This document shows, one piece after another, positions 48,816 to 58,269 of a stretch of 64,000 bases of DNA; position 1 is the stretch's first letter, and the number at the start of each line of letters is the position of its first letter. The stretch is taken from positions 62,001-126,000 of the forward strand of contig NZ_SACQ01000002.1 of the NCBI RefSeq assembly GCF_004005935.1, written 5' to 3'. The stretch comes from Neptunomonas marina. GTDB taxonomy: Bacteria; Pseudomonadota; Gammaproteobacteria; Pseudomonadales; Balneatricaceae. Both the position numbers and the translations under genes were made by a program. The notes below the pieces were generated by a model. It saw only the letters and a list, made by a program, of their open reading frames with translations. It was not told where the DNA came from and made no database searches.

Positions 48816-49283
48816 TTATTTATGGTAGGGGTGACCTTGATTGACGGTCCAAGCGCGATAAACCTGCTCAGCCAGCAGCACGCGCACTAAAGGGTGTGGC
48901 AAAGTTAATGGTGATAGCGACCACTTCTGGGTAGCGAGTGCGCTGCAACGTGGATCAAGCCCATCAGGCCCACCCACCAACAGCGCCACATTCTGGCCAT
49001 CCATCTGCCAGCCGCTAAGGTGCTCAGCAAGATCTTCAGTCGACCAAGGTTTACCCAGCACCTCTAACGCCACAACGCGCTCGTTCTTACCGATCGCCGC
49101 GAGCATAGCATCGCCCTCTTGGCGAATCGCTTTCGCTTTGTCGCTGCTTTTGCCACGATGCCCCAAAGGTAGCTCCACGAGTTCAAGCGTCAGGTCGCGC
49201 GGTAAGCGCTTACTATACTCTTGATACCCCTGTTCAACCCACTTGGGCATTTTACCGCCAACAGCGAGTAAGCGAATTTTCAT
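48816..49283 (-). CDS. rlmH: 23S rRNA pseudouridine-1915 N3-methyltransferase
   Basis: A 155-residue SPOUT-fold methyltransferase. The AdoMet-binding knot is seen in [13 protein letters not shown] and [22 protein letters not shown]. It overlaps rsfS by one base. The order rsfS-rlmH-mrdA-rodA is standard in gammaproteobacteria. Confidence 0.97.
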   Translation of the reverse strand: MKIRLLAVGGKMPKWVEQGYQEYSKRLPRDLTLELVELPLGHRGKSSDKAKAIRQEGDAMLAAIGKNERVVALEVLGKPWSTEDLAEHLSGWQMDGQNVALLVGGPDGLDPRCSALATQKWSLSPLTLPHPLVRVLLAEQVYRAWTVNQGHPYHK

Positions 49284-49639
49284 TAAGCTTGCTCCGCGCT
49301 TTGCTCATCATCCATTGGATCAAAGCGCCATAAGCGCTCTAGGTCATAGAAGCTGCGTGCGTCTGGCATCATCACGTGCAAAAGCACATCACCAAGATCA
49401 ACCAGCACCCAGTCACCTACACCTTGACCTTCTGTACCGATAGGCTGCAGGCCTTCCTCTTTAACGTTGACCACAACCTCTTCGGCGATCGACATCACGT
49501 GGCGCTTGGATGTCCCGCAGGCGATCATCATGTAGTCCGTCACGCTCGATTTACCACGTACATCGATTACATCAATATCACGTGCTTTCATATCATCTAG
49601 TGCATTACGCACGATTTCGATCAGTTGCTCAGTTTGCAT
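49283..49639 (-). CDS. rsfS: Ribosomal silencing factor RsfS
   Basis: A 118-residue factor that binds ribosomal protein uL14 and blocks subunit joining during starvation. The family motif [19 protein letters not shown] lies near residues 31-49 and [15 protein letters not shown] near 73-87. The ATG at 49639 gives [10 protein letters not shown], a normal start; an upstream frame runs into nadD. Confidence 0.95.
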   Translation of the reverse strand: MQTEQLIEIVRNALDDMKARDIDVIDVRGKSSVTDYMMIACGTSKRHVMSIAEEVVVNVKEEGLQPIGTEGQGVGDWVLVDLGDVLLHVMMPDARSFYDLERLWRFDPMDDEQSAEQA

Positions 49640-49655
49640 GTATTTTTCTTTACTC

Positions 49656-50300
49656 TTAAGTTGTTCTATAAAGCTGATTGTCATCGATGTAACGACGTAC
49701 AGATTCTGGCAACAGGTATCTGGCAGACAACCCATCGTCAATCAGGTTCCTTATTTGTGTTGCTGATATCGCCAGCGGTGTTAGCTCATGAAAGCACACC
49801 ACGCCCTGCGGGCGCGCCAGCAAAAGCGCTTTATCAGCCGTAATATGGCCATCCACCAGCGCCTTCAACGCATCACAAAAGTGCGCCTGATATCCGGGCC
49901 GAGCGACCACCAAAATATTGGCTAACGTCAGCAGTTCGCTAGCCCGAAACCATGTATGGAGTTTCAGGAACGCGTCCATCCCGACAATCATAATTAAAGG
50001 GGTATCTTCGCCATGCTGTTCACGCAGCTTTTCCAGAGTTAAAACTGTGTAGGAGTCATGGCTGGACTCAATTTCGAGCGCATTGCAGCCTAACGCAGGT
50101 TCGTCTGCAACCGCGTGTTGAACCATCGCTAAGCGGTGCTCAGCCGAAGAACCGGGTGATTCTCGATGCACCGGTACTTTGGCAGGCACAAGGTTAACCT
50201 TTGGAACATTCAGCCATTGCTGGATCTCTAGCGCCGTGCGCAAGTGGCCATGATGGATAGGATCAAAGGTCCCACCCATCATTACGTAAGGGCTTTTCAT
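49656..50300 (-). CDS. nadD: Nicotinate-nucleotide adenylyltransferase
   Basis: A 214-residue enzyme of NAD synthesis (nicotinate mononucleotide plus ATP). The nucleotidyltransferase motif GGTFDPIHHGH (about residues 9-19) and the C-terminal ISATQIRNLI are intact. It lies between proA and rsfS. Confidence 0.95.
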   Translation of the reverse strand: MKSPYVMMGGTFDPIHHGHLRTALEIQQWLNVPKVNLVPAKVPVHRESPGSSAEHRLAMVQHAVADEPALGCNALEIESSHDSYTVLTLEKLREQHGEDTPLIMIVGMDAFLKLHTWFRASELLTLANILVVARPGYQAHFCDALKALVDGHITADKALLLARPQGVVCFHELTPLAISATQIRNLIDDGLSARYLLPESVRRYIDDNQLYRTT

Positions 50301-50303
50301 CCG

Positions 50304-51560
50304 TTACTTACGCACGTGCCCATCACCAAGAACGACATACTTTTGCGAGGTCAAACCCTCCAGCCCAACAGGGCCGCGAGCATGAATCTTATCAGTCGAG
50401 ATACCGATTTCAGCACCTAAACCGTACTCAAATCCATCTGCAAAGCGTGTCGATGCGTTAATCATCACCGAGCTGGAATCCACCTCACGCAGGAAGCGAC
50501 GCGACAGCGTATAGTTTTCTGTCACGATGGCATCCGTATGGTGAGAGCCATAGGCATTGATATGGCTAATCGCCTCATCCATGTCAGCAACGACTTTAAT
50601 CGACAGGATCGGAGCAAGATATTCTGTGCTCCAGTCCTCTTCAGTCGCGGCATTGATCGTTGGTAAGTGCTCACGTGTCTTCTCACAGCCACGCAACTCC
50701 ACACCCGCTGTCGCAAAGCCCACCGCTAACTCAGCCAAAGCCTCCGCAGCGGCTGCTTCGTGTACCAATAACGTTTCCATGGTGTTACACGTACCGTAGC
50801 GATGAGTTTTCGCGTTGAGGGCGATATTAACCGCCTTCGACATATCAGCCTGCGCATCAATGTAGACGTGGCAGATACCATCCAAATGTTTGATAACTGT
50901 CACCTTAGCATCGCGGCTAATACGCTCGATTAGGCCCTTACCGCCGCGCGGCACGATCACATCAACATACTCAGGCATCGTAATCAACTGGCCCACCGCT
51001 GCACGGTCCGTTGTCTCAACAACTTGTACCGTTTCAGCAGGTAAATCCGCCGCTTCCAAACCTTGCGCGATGCACGCTGCAACCGCTTGGTTGGAGTGGA
51101 TCGCTTCAGAACCACCACGCAAGATCGTTGCATTACCCGACTTCAAACAAAGGCTTGCGGCTTCGACCGTCACATTCGGGCGTGATTCGTAAATGATACC
51201 GATGACGCCCAACGGCACGCGCATCTTACCCACTTGAATGCCAGAGGGGAGATAGTTCATGTCGGTAATACCGCCCACCGGGTCGGGCAATGCCGCAACC
51301 TGCTTCAACCCTTCGATCATGCCATCGATCGTCGCGGGCTTAAGCTCAAGGCGGTCCAACATTGCTGCGTCCAAACCATTCGCTGCACCCGCAGCTAGGT
51401 CTTTCGCATTCGCCTCAATCAGTGCGGGGCGGTTAGCATCCAGTGCTGCAGCCATTGCCAGCAGCGCTTGGTTCTTTTGGCCCGAGTCCGCACGAGCGAT
51501 CAGCCGAGCCGCACGACGTGCCTGCTGACCCAACTTAACCATGTATTCTTCGACGTTCAT
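50304..51560 (-). CDS. proA: Gamma-glutamyl phosphate reductase
   Basis: A 418-residue aldehyde-dehydrogenase-fold enzyme of proline synthesis. The catalytic Cys is in [16 protein letters not shown] (about residue 257). It starts at an ATG at 51560. proB is not adjacent. The 3' end is three bases from nadD, so it probably leads the nadD-rsfS-rlmH run. Confidence 0.96.
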   Translation of the reverse strand: MNVEEYMVKLGQQARRAARLIARADSGQKNQALLAMAAALDANRPALIEANAKDLAAGAANGLDAAMLDRLELKPATIDGMIEGLKQVAALPDPVGGITDMNYLPSGIQVGKMRVPLGVIGIIYESRPNVTVEAASLCLKSGNATILRGGSEAIHSNQAVAACIAQGLEAADLPAETVQVVETTDRAAVGQLITMPEYVDVIVPRGGKGLIERISRDAKVTVIKHLDGICHVYIDAQADMSKAVNIALNAKTHRYGTCNTMETLLVHEAAAAEALAELAVGFATAGVELRGCEKTREHLPTINAATEEDWSTEYLAPILSIKVVADMDEAISHINAYGSHHTDAIVTENYTLSRRFLREVDSSSVMINASTRFADGFEYGLGAEIGISTDKIHARGPVGLEGLTSQKYVVLGDGHVRK

Positions 51561-51660
51561 TTCTCACCCTTCCACATTCAGTGAACCCAACATTATACAA
51601 TGCTATTTGTGCGCGGTCATGAATTGCGCACAGAGAGTAACGATCTGTGGCGGTTGCTGG

Positions 51661-51666
51661 TATGAT
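51661..51666 (+). promoter_or_regulatory. Extended -10 promoter for the membrane protein gene
   Basis: TATGAT is preceded by TGG, giving an extended -10 element; no good -35 is seen. It lies 41 bases before the chosen ATG at 51707 and argues against an in-frame start at 51662. Confidence 0.45.
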
Positions 51667-51706
51667 TCGCGGAATATCTGCCCTGATTCCAACCAAGCGG
51701 ACCTCT

Positions 51707-53215
51707 ATGCGCGCAAACACCAAACTCAAGACCCTACGCCCGTTACTGGTAACGGCCGCGATCCTTCTCTGTGGCTGGATAATGGTTAGTGTTTTCCTTA
51801 GTTTGATGGCAGATAAAACGATTCAAACCCAAACTCAGCATGCCGGCGAGCATATCGCGCGCCAAACTGCGATCTCGATTCAGCCCTACATTATTGCTGA
51901 AGATAAAATCAGTCTGAATTTCTATCTCTCCAATCTCCTTGAGATCCCATGGATTAGCGGTGCTGAGGTGATCGACGAAAACAACCAACGTTTGGCTCAA
52001 GCGGGTGACACCTCCCCTCAAACAATTGAAGTCACCCTTGGCGGAGCAAGCCTGAGTATTGGCACGCTTACCGTCCACCTTGACCCATCCAATGTGCGCG
52101 GGCAAACGGAGCGCTTGCTAATGCAAGCTGCGCTGCTCTCTTTGGTATCGATTGTCATTGCACTTATCGCACTGTGGTGGCTGCTAAAGCGCCAACCGGA
52201 AGCAACTCTTGAGCAGATAGAAACAAGCGCGCCGCAACATGCTGAAAAACTGTCCGATTTAGAAGAAACGGCGCTTGAAGCCGAAGCCGAAGCCGAAGCC
52301 GAAGCCGAAGCCGAAGCCGAAGCCGAAGATCAGCCTGAGCCATCGCCATTTGAAGCTCAACCACAGAACACCGCTGTGGATAACCATGATCTGATCGACC
52401 TGCTAAAACCTGAGTCCTTGCCAGCAATGCCACAGTTCACGCCCTCGCTTGGCGACCCTGAGCCCAAAGCGGAGCAACCCGAGATCACGCTGGAGCCCGC
52501 TCCTCAGTTAGCACCGAAGCAATCAACAGCACCCGCTGACCAGCCCAATCCGCTGCGGGTACATGAAAAAGCTCGCCAAGAGGAGCAGCTTGACCTTTAC
52601 TCACTGGAACATGAACTGGAGCTCAGTATCGCGCCAGAGGAAGCTTCCTACCTGTTCTTGGTTGATGCCACAACCGGTCACGCTGACTATGTCGAACCGG
52701 AAGAGCACGAATACCTGCTACAAAGCTATGAAGCGCTCATGCGCAAGGTGGCTTCCATCTATGGTGGCCGCTTAGAAGTCACCGCCAGCGGCGACCTACA
52801 ACTGTTCTTTGATGAACAAAGCGCCGACGACAGCCACGGCATCCACGGCCTGTGCGCAGCCAAGCTATATACGTTGCTTTATCGCGCTTTTAATCAGCAG
52901 CGCATCCGCGCCTTTAAGCCGGTACTTAATCTGCATATGGCGATCGTGCGCGGCAGCCGCGAAAAGATAAACCGCATCAAAGAGGAAGCGCTCTTCCTAA
53001 CGCGCACCACACAATCCAACGATCTGATCAGCCACACAGCATTAACCGAAGCGAAGAAACTGAAGTCCACACTGTTATCTGGTGCAGAAGTTCGCCGCGA
53101 GGATGAAGATAAAGTCCTGATTATGTCGCTAGGCCAAACTTATCAGGATCTTCTCAAGAAACAGGCGGGCCATATACTCAATCGTAAAGAGAAAGCAGCA
53201 ACGCCCAAAGATTAA
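51707..53215 (+). CDS. AhpA/YtjB-like membrane protein with Glu-Ala repeat and possible cyclase-like C-terminal domain
   Basis: A 502-residue inner-membrane protein. Helices at about 12-34 and 139-160 flank a periplasmic domain of about 100 residues, as in AhpA/YtjB (Smp) proteins. A Glu-Ala run (191-207), encoded by a GAAGCC repeat, leads into an acidic, proline-rich linker to about residue 300. The last 180 residues look like a divergent class III nucleotidyl cyclase domain: an Asp in FLVDATTGHADYV (D320), GGRLEVTASGDLQLFF (D363), a helix ending NQQRIRAF, HMAIVRG, and ALFLTRTTQSNDLISHTAL. The usual Asn before the Arg is absent, so activity is doubtful. The cyclase assignment is my own pattern reading. 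Similar genes are found near parC in Pseudomonas. Confidence 0.6.
   Translation: MRANTKLKTLRPLLVTAAILLCGWIMVSVFLSLMADKTIQTQTQHAGEHIARQTAISIQPYIIAEDKISLNFYLSNLLEIPWISGAEVIDENNQRLAQAGDTSPQTIEVTLGGASLSIGTLTVHLDPSNVRGQTERLLMQAALLSLVSIVIALIALWWLLKRQPEATLEQIETSAPQHAEKLSDLEETALEAEAEAEAEAEAEAEAEDQPEPSPFEAQPQNTAVDNHDLIDLLKPESLPAMPQFTPSLGDPEPKAEQPEITLEPAPQLAPKQSTAPADQPNPLRVHEKARQEEQLDLYSLEHELELSIAPEEASYLFLVDATTGHADYVEPEEHEYLLQSYEALMRKVASIYGGRLEVTASGDLQLFFDEQSADDSHGIHGLCAAKLYTLLYRAFNQQRIRAFKPVLNLHMAIVRGSREKINRIKEEALFLTRTTQSNDLISHTALTEAKKLKSTLLSGAEVRREDEDKVLIMSLGQTYQDLLKKQAGHILNRKEKAATPKD
52277..52328 (+). repeat. In-frame hexanucleotide repeat (GAAGCC)8 coding for Glu-Ala
   Basis: Eight perfect GAAGCC units (52277-52324) followed by a partial GAAG, encoding alternating Glu and Ala in the cytoplasmic linker of the membrane protein. 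Perfect repeats of this type change copy number by slippage; because the unit is six bases, the frame is kept and only linker length would vary. Confidence 0.95.
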
Positions 53216-53228
53216 GGTATAAAAGCGT

Positions 53229-53376
53229 CATCTTGCCGTCACAAATTAACGGCAAGATGAGCACTATCGGATGTTGGAGCTGCAGGCAGGACGCCAAGTC
53301 AGCAAGGACAGCCAAAGGATGGCTGCAAGGAAGCCCGTTTGCACAACCGGCTGATACTAGCTATCAGCCGGTTGCT
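53229..53376 (+). ncRNA. Candidate CsrA/RsmA-sequestering small RNA
   Basis: The gap between the membrane protein gene and parC contains six GGA motifs within 63 bases (53269, 53276, 53289, 53306, 53317, 53329). One is in the seven-base loop AAAGGAT of a perfect stem CAGCC/GGCTG (53309-53325); another is in a GGC-AGGAC-GCC hairpin (53285-53295). GGA in hairpin loops is the binding signature of CsrA/RsmA and the hallmark of CsrB, RsmY and RsmZ. An 11-bp hairpin (53229-53259) opens the region and a 13-bp hairpin (53344-53374) closes it. A TATAAA (53218-53223) lies just upstream. No GacA-type upstream palindrome and no T tract were seen, so the ends are uncertain. Confidence 0.45.
53344..53374. 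terminator. Perfect 13-bp inverted repeat spanning the parC stop codon
   Basis: CAACCGGCTGATA (53344-53356) and TATCAGCCGGTTG (53362-53374) pair perfectly around a five-base loop that contains the end of parC. No T tract follows on either strand. It may act as a transcription end for parC and for the forward transcript, or protect RNA 3' ends. Confidence 0.5.
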
Positions 53377-55621
53377 CCTCACCCATCACTTCCAGACTAT
53401 CCACACGTTGATAGCCGCGCGGTAGCTTGTTACCCCGGCGGCCACGCTCACCTCGGTAGTGATCAAGATCAGCAGGTTTCAGCTTCAGATGCTGCTTACC
53501 AGCACTCACCTGCAAGGTTGCGCTTGGTGACAACAGGGCAAGTTGCGTTACCAACTCCTCACGTGCTGCAGCACGCACGGTAGGAATATTAATGATCTTA
53601 TTGCCTTTACCCCGCGCAAGCTCCGGCAAATCCGCAACGGGGAACACCAACAAGCGCCCTTCATTCGTGACCGCGGCGAGTAACGCATCCGCATTGGTCA
53701 CTGGGATAGGCGGCAATACCTGTGCTTTTTTCGGTAACGTCAGTGCCGCTTTACCGTTCTTTGTCTTGCTGGTTAGATCGTTGATCGTGGTGACAAAGCC
53801 GTAGCCGGCATCCGATGCGACCAGCACTTTATCCGACAGCTTACCCGATACCGCAGCGTCAATCGTCGCACCTTTCGCAAGGGTGATTTTACCGGTTACC
53901 GGCTCCCCCTGACCGCGCGCAGAGGGCAGTTGATGGGTTTCCAATGTGAAGCTACGGCCGGTGGAGTCAAGCAGGATCATCGGCTGGTTCATACGCCCTT
54001 GGCAGGCCAGCTTAAAACCATCTCCTGATTTATAGTTCAACCCAGCGGCATCCACTTCATGGCCTTTAGCAACCCGCACCCAGCCCTGCTTAGAGATCAC
54101 CATGGTGACCGGGTCGGCCGAGAGCAGATCCTTCTCACTGAAGGCTTGCGCTTCCTGACGTTCAACAATCGGGGAGCGGCGAGCATCGCCATATGTTTCG
54201 ATGTCTTCGCGAATCTCTTTCTTGATCAAGGTACGCATACGCTGATCAGAACCTAGAATCAGCTCAAGACGCTTACGCTCCTCTTCTAGCTCATCCTGTT
54301 CTGATTTGATCTTAAACTCTTCCAGTTTAGCCAAGTGGCGCAGTTTAAGATCTAGAATGGCATCGGCTTGAATGGCGCTTAGCCCAAAGCGGTTCATCAG
54401 CTCGGCTTTAGGGTCGTCCTCGTAGCGAATGATCGCGATCACCTCATCAATATTGAGGTACGCCACCATCAAACCTTCGAGGATATGTAAGCGATCCATC
54501 ACCTTATCGAGTCGGTGCTGCAGGCGGCGACGCACAACTTGTGTACGCCAGCTGAGCCACTCAGTGAGAATCTGACGCAGGTCCTTCACCTGTGGTCGAC
54601 CATCTACACCGATCATGTTCATATTGACACGATAAGTGCGCTCCAAATCGGTGGAGGCAAATAGGTGCGCCATTAACTGCTCAACATCCACACGATTCGA
54701 GCGCGGCACAATCACCAAGCGCGTGGGATTCTCGTGGTCAGATTCATCCCGTAGGTCAGACACCATCGGCAGTTTTTTCTGCTGCATCTGCTGGGCAATC
54801 TGCTCCAGCACTTTAGCACCGGAGACTTGATAGGGCAGCGCCGTAATGACGATGTCGCTTTGCTCGCGTTGATAGACCGCACGCATTCTTACCGAGCCGC
54901 GCCCCGTCTCATAAAGCTTACGCAGATCGCTGCGTGAGGAGATGATCTCAGCATCGGTGGGCATATCCGGCCCGGGCACAAATTCACATAGCTCAGCTAG
55001 GTCCGCACGCGGATTCTCAAGCAGGTGGATACACGCCTGCCCCACTTCACGCAGGTTGTGCGGCGGGATATCGGTTGCCATACCAACAGCGATACCCGTA
55101 CCGCCGTTGAGTAATACGTTGGGCAAACGCGAGGGTAGCGTTACCGGCTCAGATAGTGTGCCATCAAAGTTTGGCTGCCAATCAACGGTTCCCTGCCCCA
55201 ACTCTTTCAGTAAAACTTCGGCGTACTTTGCCAACTTCGCTTCGGTGTAACGCATCGCGGCGAAGGATTTAGGATCATCCTGCGAGCCCCAGTTACCTTG
55301 CCCATCAATCAATGGGTAACGATAGCTAAACGGCTGCGCCATCAGCACCATCGCCTCATAACAGGCGCTATCACCGTGAGGATGATATTTACCCAACACA
55401 TCGCCCACTGTGCGGGCAGATTTCTTATATTTTGCTGCCGCTTTAAGGCCCAGCTCCGACATAGCGTACACAATGCGGCGCTGCACCGGTTTCATGCCGT
55501 CACCGATATGCGGTAGTGCGCGATCCAAAATTACGTACATGGAGTAATCCAGATACGCTTTTTCGGTAAAGGCTTTTATCGACAGGCGCTCGATGCTGTC
55601 ATCTACAATTAGTTCACTCAT
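53357..55621 (-). CDS. parC: DNA topoisomerase IV subunit A
   Basis: A 754-residue type IIA topoisomerase subunit that decatenates chromosomes. The catalytic Tyr is in [10 protein letters not shown] (about residue 121). The quinolone-resistance region reads [12 protein letters not shown], with the Ser and Glu of the sensitive type. A GyrA-type six-bladed C-terminal domain follows (about 490-740). It begins 18 bases after parE on the same strand. Confidence 0.97.
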   Translation of the reverse strand: MSELIVDDSIERLSIKAFTEKAYLDYSMYVILDRALPHIGDGMKPVQRRIVYAMSELGLKAAAKYKKSARTVGDVLGKYHPHGDSACYEAMVLMAQPFSYRYPLIDGQGNWGSQDDPKSFAAMRYTEAKLAKYAEVLLKELGQGTVDWQPNFDGTLSEPVTLPSRLPNVLLNGGTGIAVGMATDIPPHNLREVGQACIHLLENPRADLAELCEFVPGPDMPTDAEIISSRSDLRKLYETGRGSVRMRAVYQREQSDIVITALPYQVSGAKVLEQIAQQMQQKKLPMVSDLRDESDHENPTRLVIVPRSNRVDVEQLMAHLFASTDLERTYRVNMNMIGVDGRPQVKDLRQILTEWLSWRTQVVRRRLQHRLDKVMDRLHILEGLMVAYLNIDEVIAIIRYEDDPKAELMNRFGLSAIQADAILDLKLRHLAKLEEFKIKSEQDELEEERKRLELILGSDQRMRTLIKKEIREDIETYGDARRSPIVERQEAQAFSEKDLLSADPVTMVISKQGWVRVAKGHEVDAAGLNYKSGDGFKLACQGRMNQPMILLDSTGRSFTLETHQLPSARGQGEPVTGKITLAKGATIDAAVSGKLSDKVLVASDAGYGFVTTINDLTSKTKNGKAALTLPKKAQVLPPIPVTNADALLAAVTNEGRLLVFPVADLPELARGKGNKIINIPTVRAAAREELVTQLALLSPSATLQVSAGKQHLKLKPADLDHYRGERGRRGNKLPRGYQRVDSLEVMGEEQPADS

Positions 55622-55639
55622 GTTTCTTTATCCGCCCGC

Positions 55640-57532
55640 CTATAGCTCCGCCAGATTACCTTTACTTTCTAACCAACTCTTACGATCTGCCGCCCGTTTC
55701 TTCGCCAACAGCATATCCAGCATTTCATGCGCATCGTCCTCTGCAGACACGGTAAGCTGCACTAAGCGGCGCGTATCAGGATCCATGGTTGTTTCGCGCA
55801 GTTGCATGGGGTTCATCTCGCCCAACCCTTTAAAGCGCTGTACGTTGATCTTCACATTTTTACGCTCGGCGCGCAGACGCTCCATCACCCCTTCGCGTTC
55901 GTCATCATCCAGGGCGTAGTAGACCTCTTTGCCAGCATCGATCCGATACAGCGGCGGCATCGCCACAAAGACGTGGCCGGCATCCACCAGCGGTTTAAAG
56001 TGGCGCAGAAACAGCGCACAGATCAGCGTCGCGATATGGGCGCCGTCAGAGTCAGCGTCGGCAAGAATGCAGATTTTGCCGTAGCGTAGACCATCTAGAT
56101 CGGCGGACCCCGGCTCCACACCCACGGCGACAGAAATATCATGGATCTCTTGGGAGGAGAGAATCTGGCCAGAGTCCACCTCCCAGGTGTTCAGAATTTT
56201 ACCGCGCAAGGGCATGATCGCTTGGAACTGCCGGTCGCGCGCTTGCTTAGCTGAACCGCCAGCAGAGTCACCCTCAACAAGGAATAGTTCAGAGCGCATC
56301 GCCTCAGAGCCTGCACAATCGGCAAGCTTACCCGGTAGCGCTGGCCCCTGAGTCACCTTCTTACGCACCACTTTTTTACTGGAGCGCAAACGGCGCTGTG
56401 CGTTGGCGATAACCGATTCGGCTAGCTTCTCGCCCTCCTCAACATGGCTGTTAAGCCACAACGAGAAAGCATCTTTTGTCACACCAGAGATAAAAGCCGC
56501 AATATGGCGGGAGGAGAGCCGCTCCTTCGTTTGTCCAGCAAACTGTGGGTCACGCATCTTCGCCGACAGAATATAAGCACAGCGCTCCCAAATATCATCA
56601 CCCGTCAGCTTAACGCCGCGCGGCAATAGGTTGCGGAACTCGCAAAACTCCCGCATCGCCTCCAATAAACCGGTACGAAAACCATTAACATGCGTGCCGC
56701 CTTGCGCAGTGGGGATCAGGTTCACAAAGCTTTCACACGCTAGCTCACCGCCCTCTGGCAACCACTGCACTGCCCACTCTACGGCATCTTCATCGCCCGT
56801 CAGAGCACCCACAAAAGGTTCAGCAGGTAGTGTTTCATAGACTTGCGTAAGGCCTTTTAAATACGCACTCAAGCCATCTTCGTAGTACCAAGTTTCTTGC
56901 TCTTTCTTACCGCTGCTCAGGTCGGTGAAAGTGACTTTAAGACCAGGGCACAGTACAGCTTTTGCTCTTAAGTTGTGCTTTAAGCGAGAAACACTGTATT
57001 TGGGCGAATCAAAATATTGCGGGTCAGGAAGAAAGCGCACGCTCGTACCGCTGGCACGTTTGCCGCAGGTGTCGACCACTTCCAAGTCGGATACCTTTTC
57101 ACCATCAGCAAAGGCGATCTGGTAGACCTTTCCTTCGCGCTTAATCTGTACTTCAAGTAACTTCGACAACGCATTAACAACGGACACCCCAACCCCATGT
57201 AAACCACCGGAGAAGCTGTAGTTATCGTTGTTAAATTTACCCCCTGCGTGGAGCCGTGTAAGGATCAGCTCAACACCACTCACCCCCTCTTCTGGGTGGA
57301 TATCAACAGGCATTCCGCGGCCATCATCAGATACCGTTAGCGCGCCATCTTTGTGCAGCGTAACGTCGATCTGCTTGGCGTGGCCCGCTAAAGCTTCATC
57401 GACTGAGTTGTCGATCACTTCCTGAGCTAGGTGGTTTGGGCGATCCGTTTCGGTATACATGCCCGGGCGGCGCTTGACGGGGTCTAACCCGCTGAGCACC
57501 TCAATCGCGTCTGCATTATATTGCGTCGACAT
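55640..57532 (-). CDS. parE: DNA topoisomerase IV subunit B
   Basis: A 630-residue ATPase subunit. GHKL ATP-binding motifs are seen in VIDNSVDEALAG, VSDDGRGMPVD and SGGLHGVGVSVVNALS, and the TOPRIM motifs in LVEGDSAGGSAKQARDRQFQA and ILADADSDGAHIATL. It ends with the RFKGLGEMNPMQLRETTMD segment of the family. It is part of nudF-yqiB-cpdA-yqiA-parE-parC. Confidence 0.97.
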   Translation of the reverse strand: MSTQYNADAIEVLSGLDPVKRRPGMYTETDRPNHLAQEVIDNSVDEALAGHAKQIDVTLHKDGALTVSDDGRGMPVDIHPEEGVSGVELILTRLHAGGKFNNDNYSFSGGLHGVGVSVVNALSKLLEVQIKREGKVYQIAFADGEKVSDLEVVDTCGKRASGTSVRFLPDPQYFDSPKYSVSRLKHNLRAKAVLCPGLKVTFTDLSSGKKEQETWYYEDGLSAYLKGLTQVYETLPAEPFVGALTGDEDAVEWAVQWLPEGGELACESFVNLIPTAQGGTHVNGFRTGLLEAMREFCEFRNLLPRGVKLTGDDIWERCAYILSAKMRDPQFAGQTKERLSSRHIAAFISGVTKDAFSLWLNSHVEEGEKLAESVIANAQRRLRSSKKVVRKKVTQGPALPGKLADCAGSEAMRSELFLVEGDSAGGSAKQARDRQFQAIMPLRGKILNTWEVDSGQILSSQEIHDISVAVGVEPGSADLDGLRYGKICILADADSDGAHIATLICALFLRHFKPLVDAGHVFVAMPPLYRIDAGKEVYYALDDDEREGVMERLRAERKNVKINVQRFKGLGEMNPMQLRETTMDPDTRRLVQLTVSAEDDAHEMLDMLLAKKRAADRKSWLESKGNLAEL

Positions 57533-57575
57533 GGATGGAAATTTCCTGTAGCTAAAACGTTGTCGATTCTATGAT

Positions 57576-58199
57576 TTACTGACTGGCAGCAAGCTCAGTC
57601 GCCGGTGGCAGCGCCACCGTGCCGCGGCCAAACGCCACAATGGCTGGCATAAGATCCTCAAAGCGATCAAAGCCATGACTGCCTCCACGCTGTACAAACT
57701 GCTCTGCACCGTCCAGATACTCCGCACCTTCACGATAATCGAGCGTTTCATCTGCCGTTTGGGTCAGCAGCAAAAACCGCTCATGCTGTGTAATGCATGG
57801 TAGCGCCAGCGCTTCTAGCTGGTGGAGATGCGTGGGGGTTAATGTGTAACGCTCGTGGGTGTAGAGATTTTCATTTTCTCCCAACCAATCAGCCAGTAGA
57901 CGATGTGGATAGATCGCTGGATTCACCAGTACCGCACGGCACTGTTTATATCGTTCAGTTAACCAAATACTGTAGAACCCACCTAGTGAGCTACCCACCA
58001 ATGTTACTTTCTGGCCGGGCACCTCTTCAATCAGCGCCTCAACACTGGCAACCGCTTCACTCGGCCAGTGGGATAGCGCAGGCACGCGATAGTCGATATC
58101 TGGGTGCTGGGCAGCCAAGTACTGCCCTAACAAGCGTGCTTTGATAGAGTCAGGCGAGCTATTAAAGCCGTGCACGTAGATGATCATGTGGCGTGACAT
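57576..58199 (-). CDS. yqiA: YqiA-type alpha/beta-hydrolase esterase
   Basis: A 207-residue cytoplasmic alpha/beta-hydrolase. The nucleophile elbow is VGSSLGGFYS (Ser about residue 71), and the last His is in RGGSHGFDRFEDL. The same gene lies before parE in E. coli, where YqiA hydrolyses short-chain and acyl-CoA esters in vitro; the physiological substrate is unknown. Confidence 0.9.
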   Translation of the reverse strand: MSRHMIIYVHGFNSSPDSIKARLLGQYLAAQHPDIDYRVPALSHWPSEAVASVEALIEEVPGQKVTLVGSSLGGFYSIWLTERYKQCRAVLVNPAIYPHRLLADWLGENENLYTHERYTLTPTHLHQLEALALPCITQHERFLLLTQTADETLDYREGAEYLDGAEQFVQRGGSHGFDRFEDLMPAIVAFGRGTVALPPATELAASQ

Positions 58200-58269
58200 A
58201 CTGGTTATCCTTACAGCATTTTAACTGAAAACTACCGAAGCTCTTGGCACGATGCAAGCCCAGATAACG

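Noticed and set aside
52164-52433. Reverse-strand frame with repeating Arg-Leu residues
   Set aside because: It is the mirror of the GAAGCC repeat coding for Glu-Ala; no start site or family supports it.
53233-53583. 116-codon forward frame across the GGA-rich gap into parC
   Set aside because: It crosses two strong hairpins and runs opposite parC, with no ribosome site or recognisable sequence; the non-coding reading fits better.
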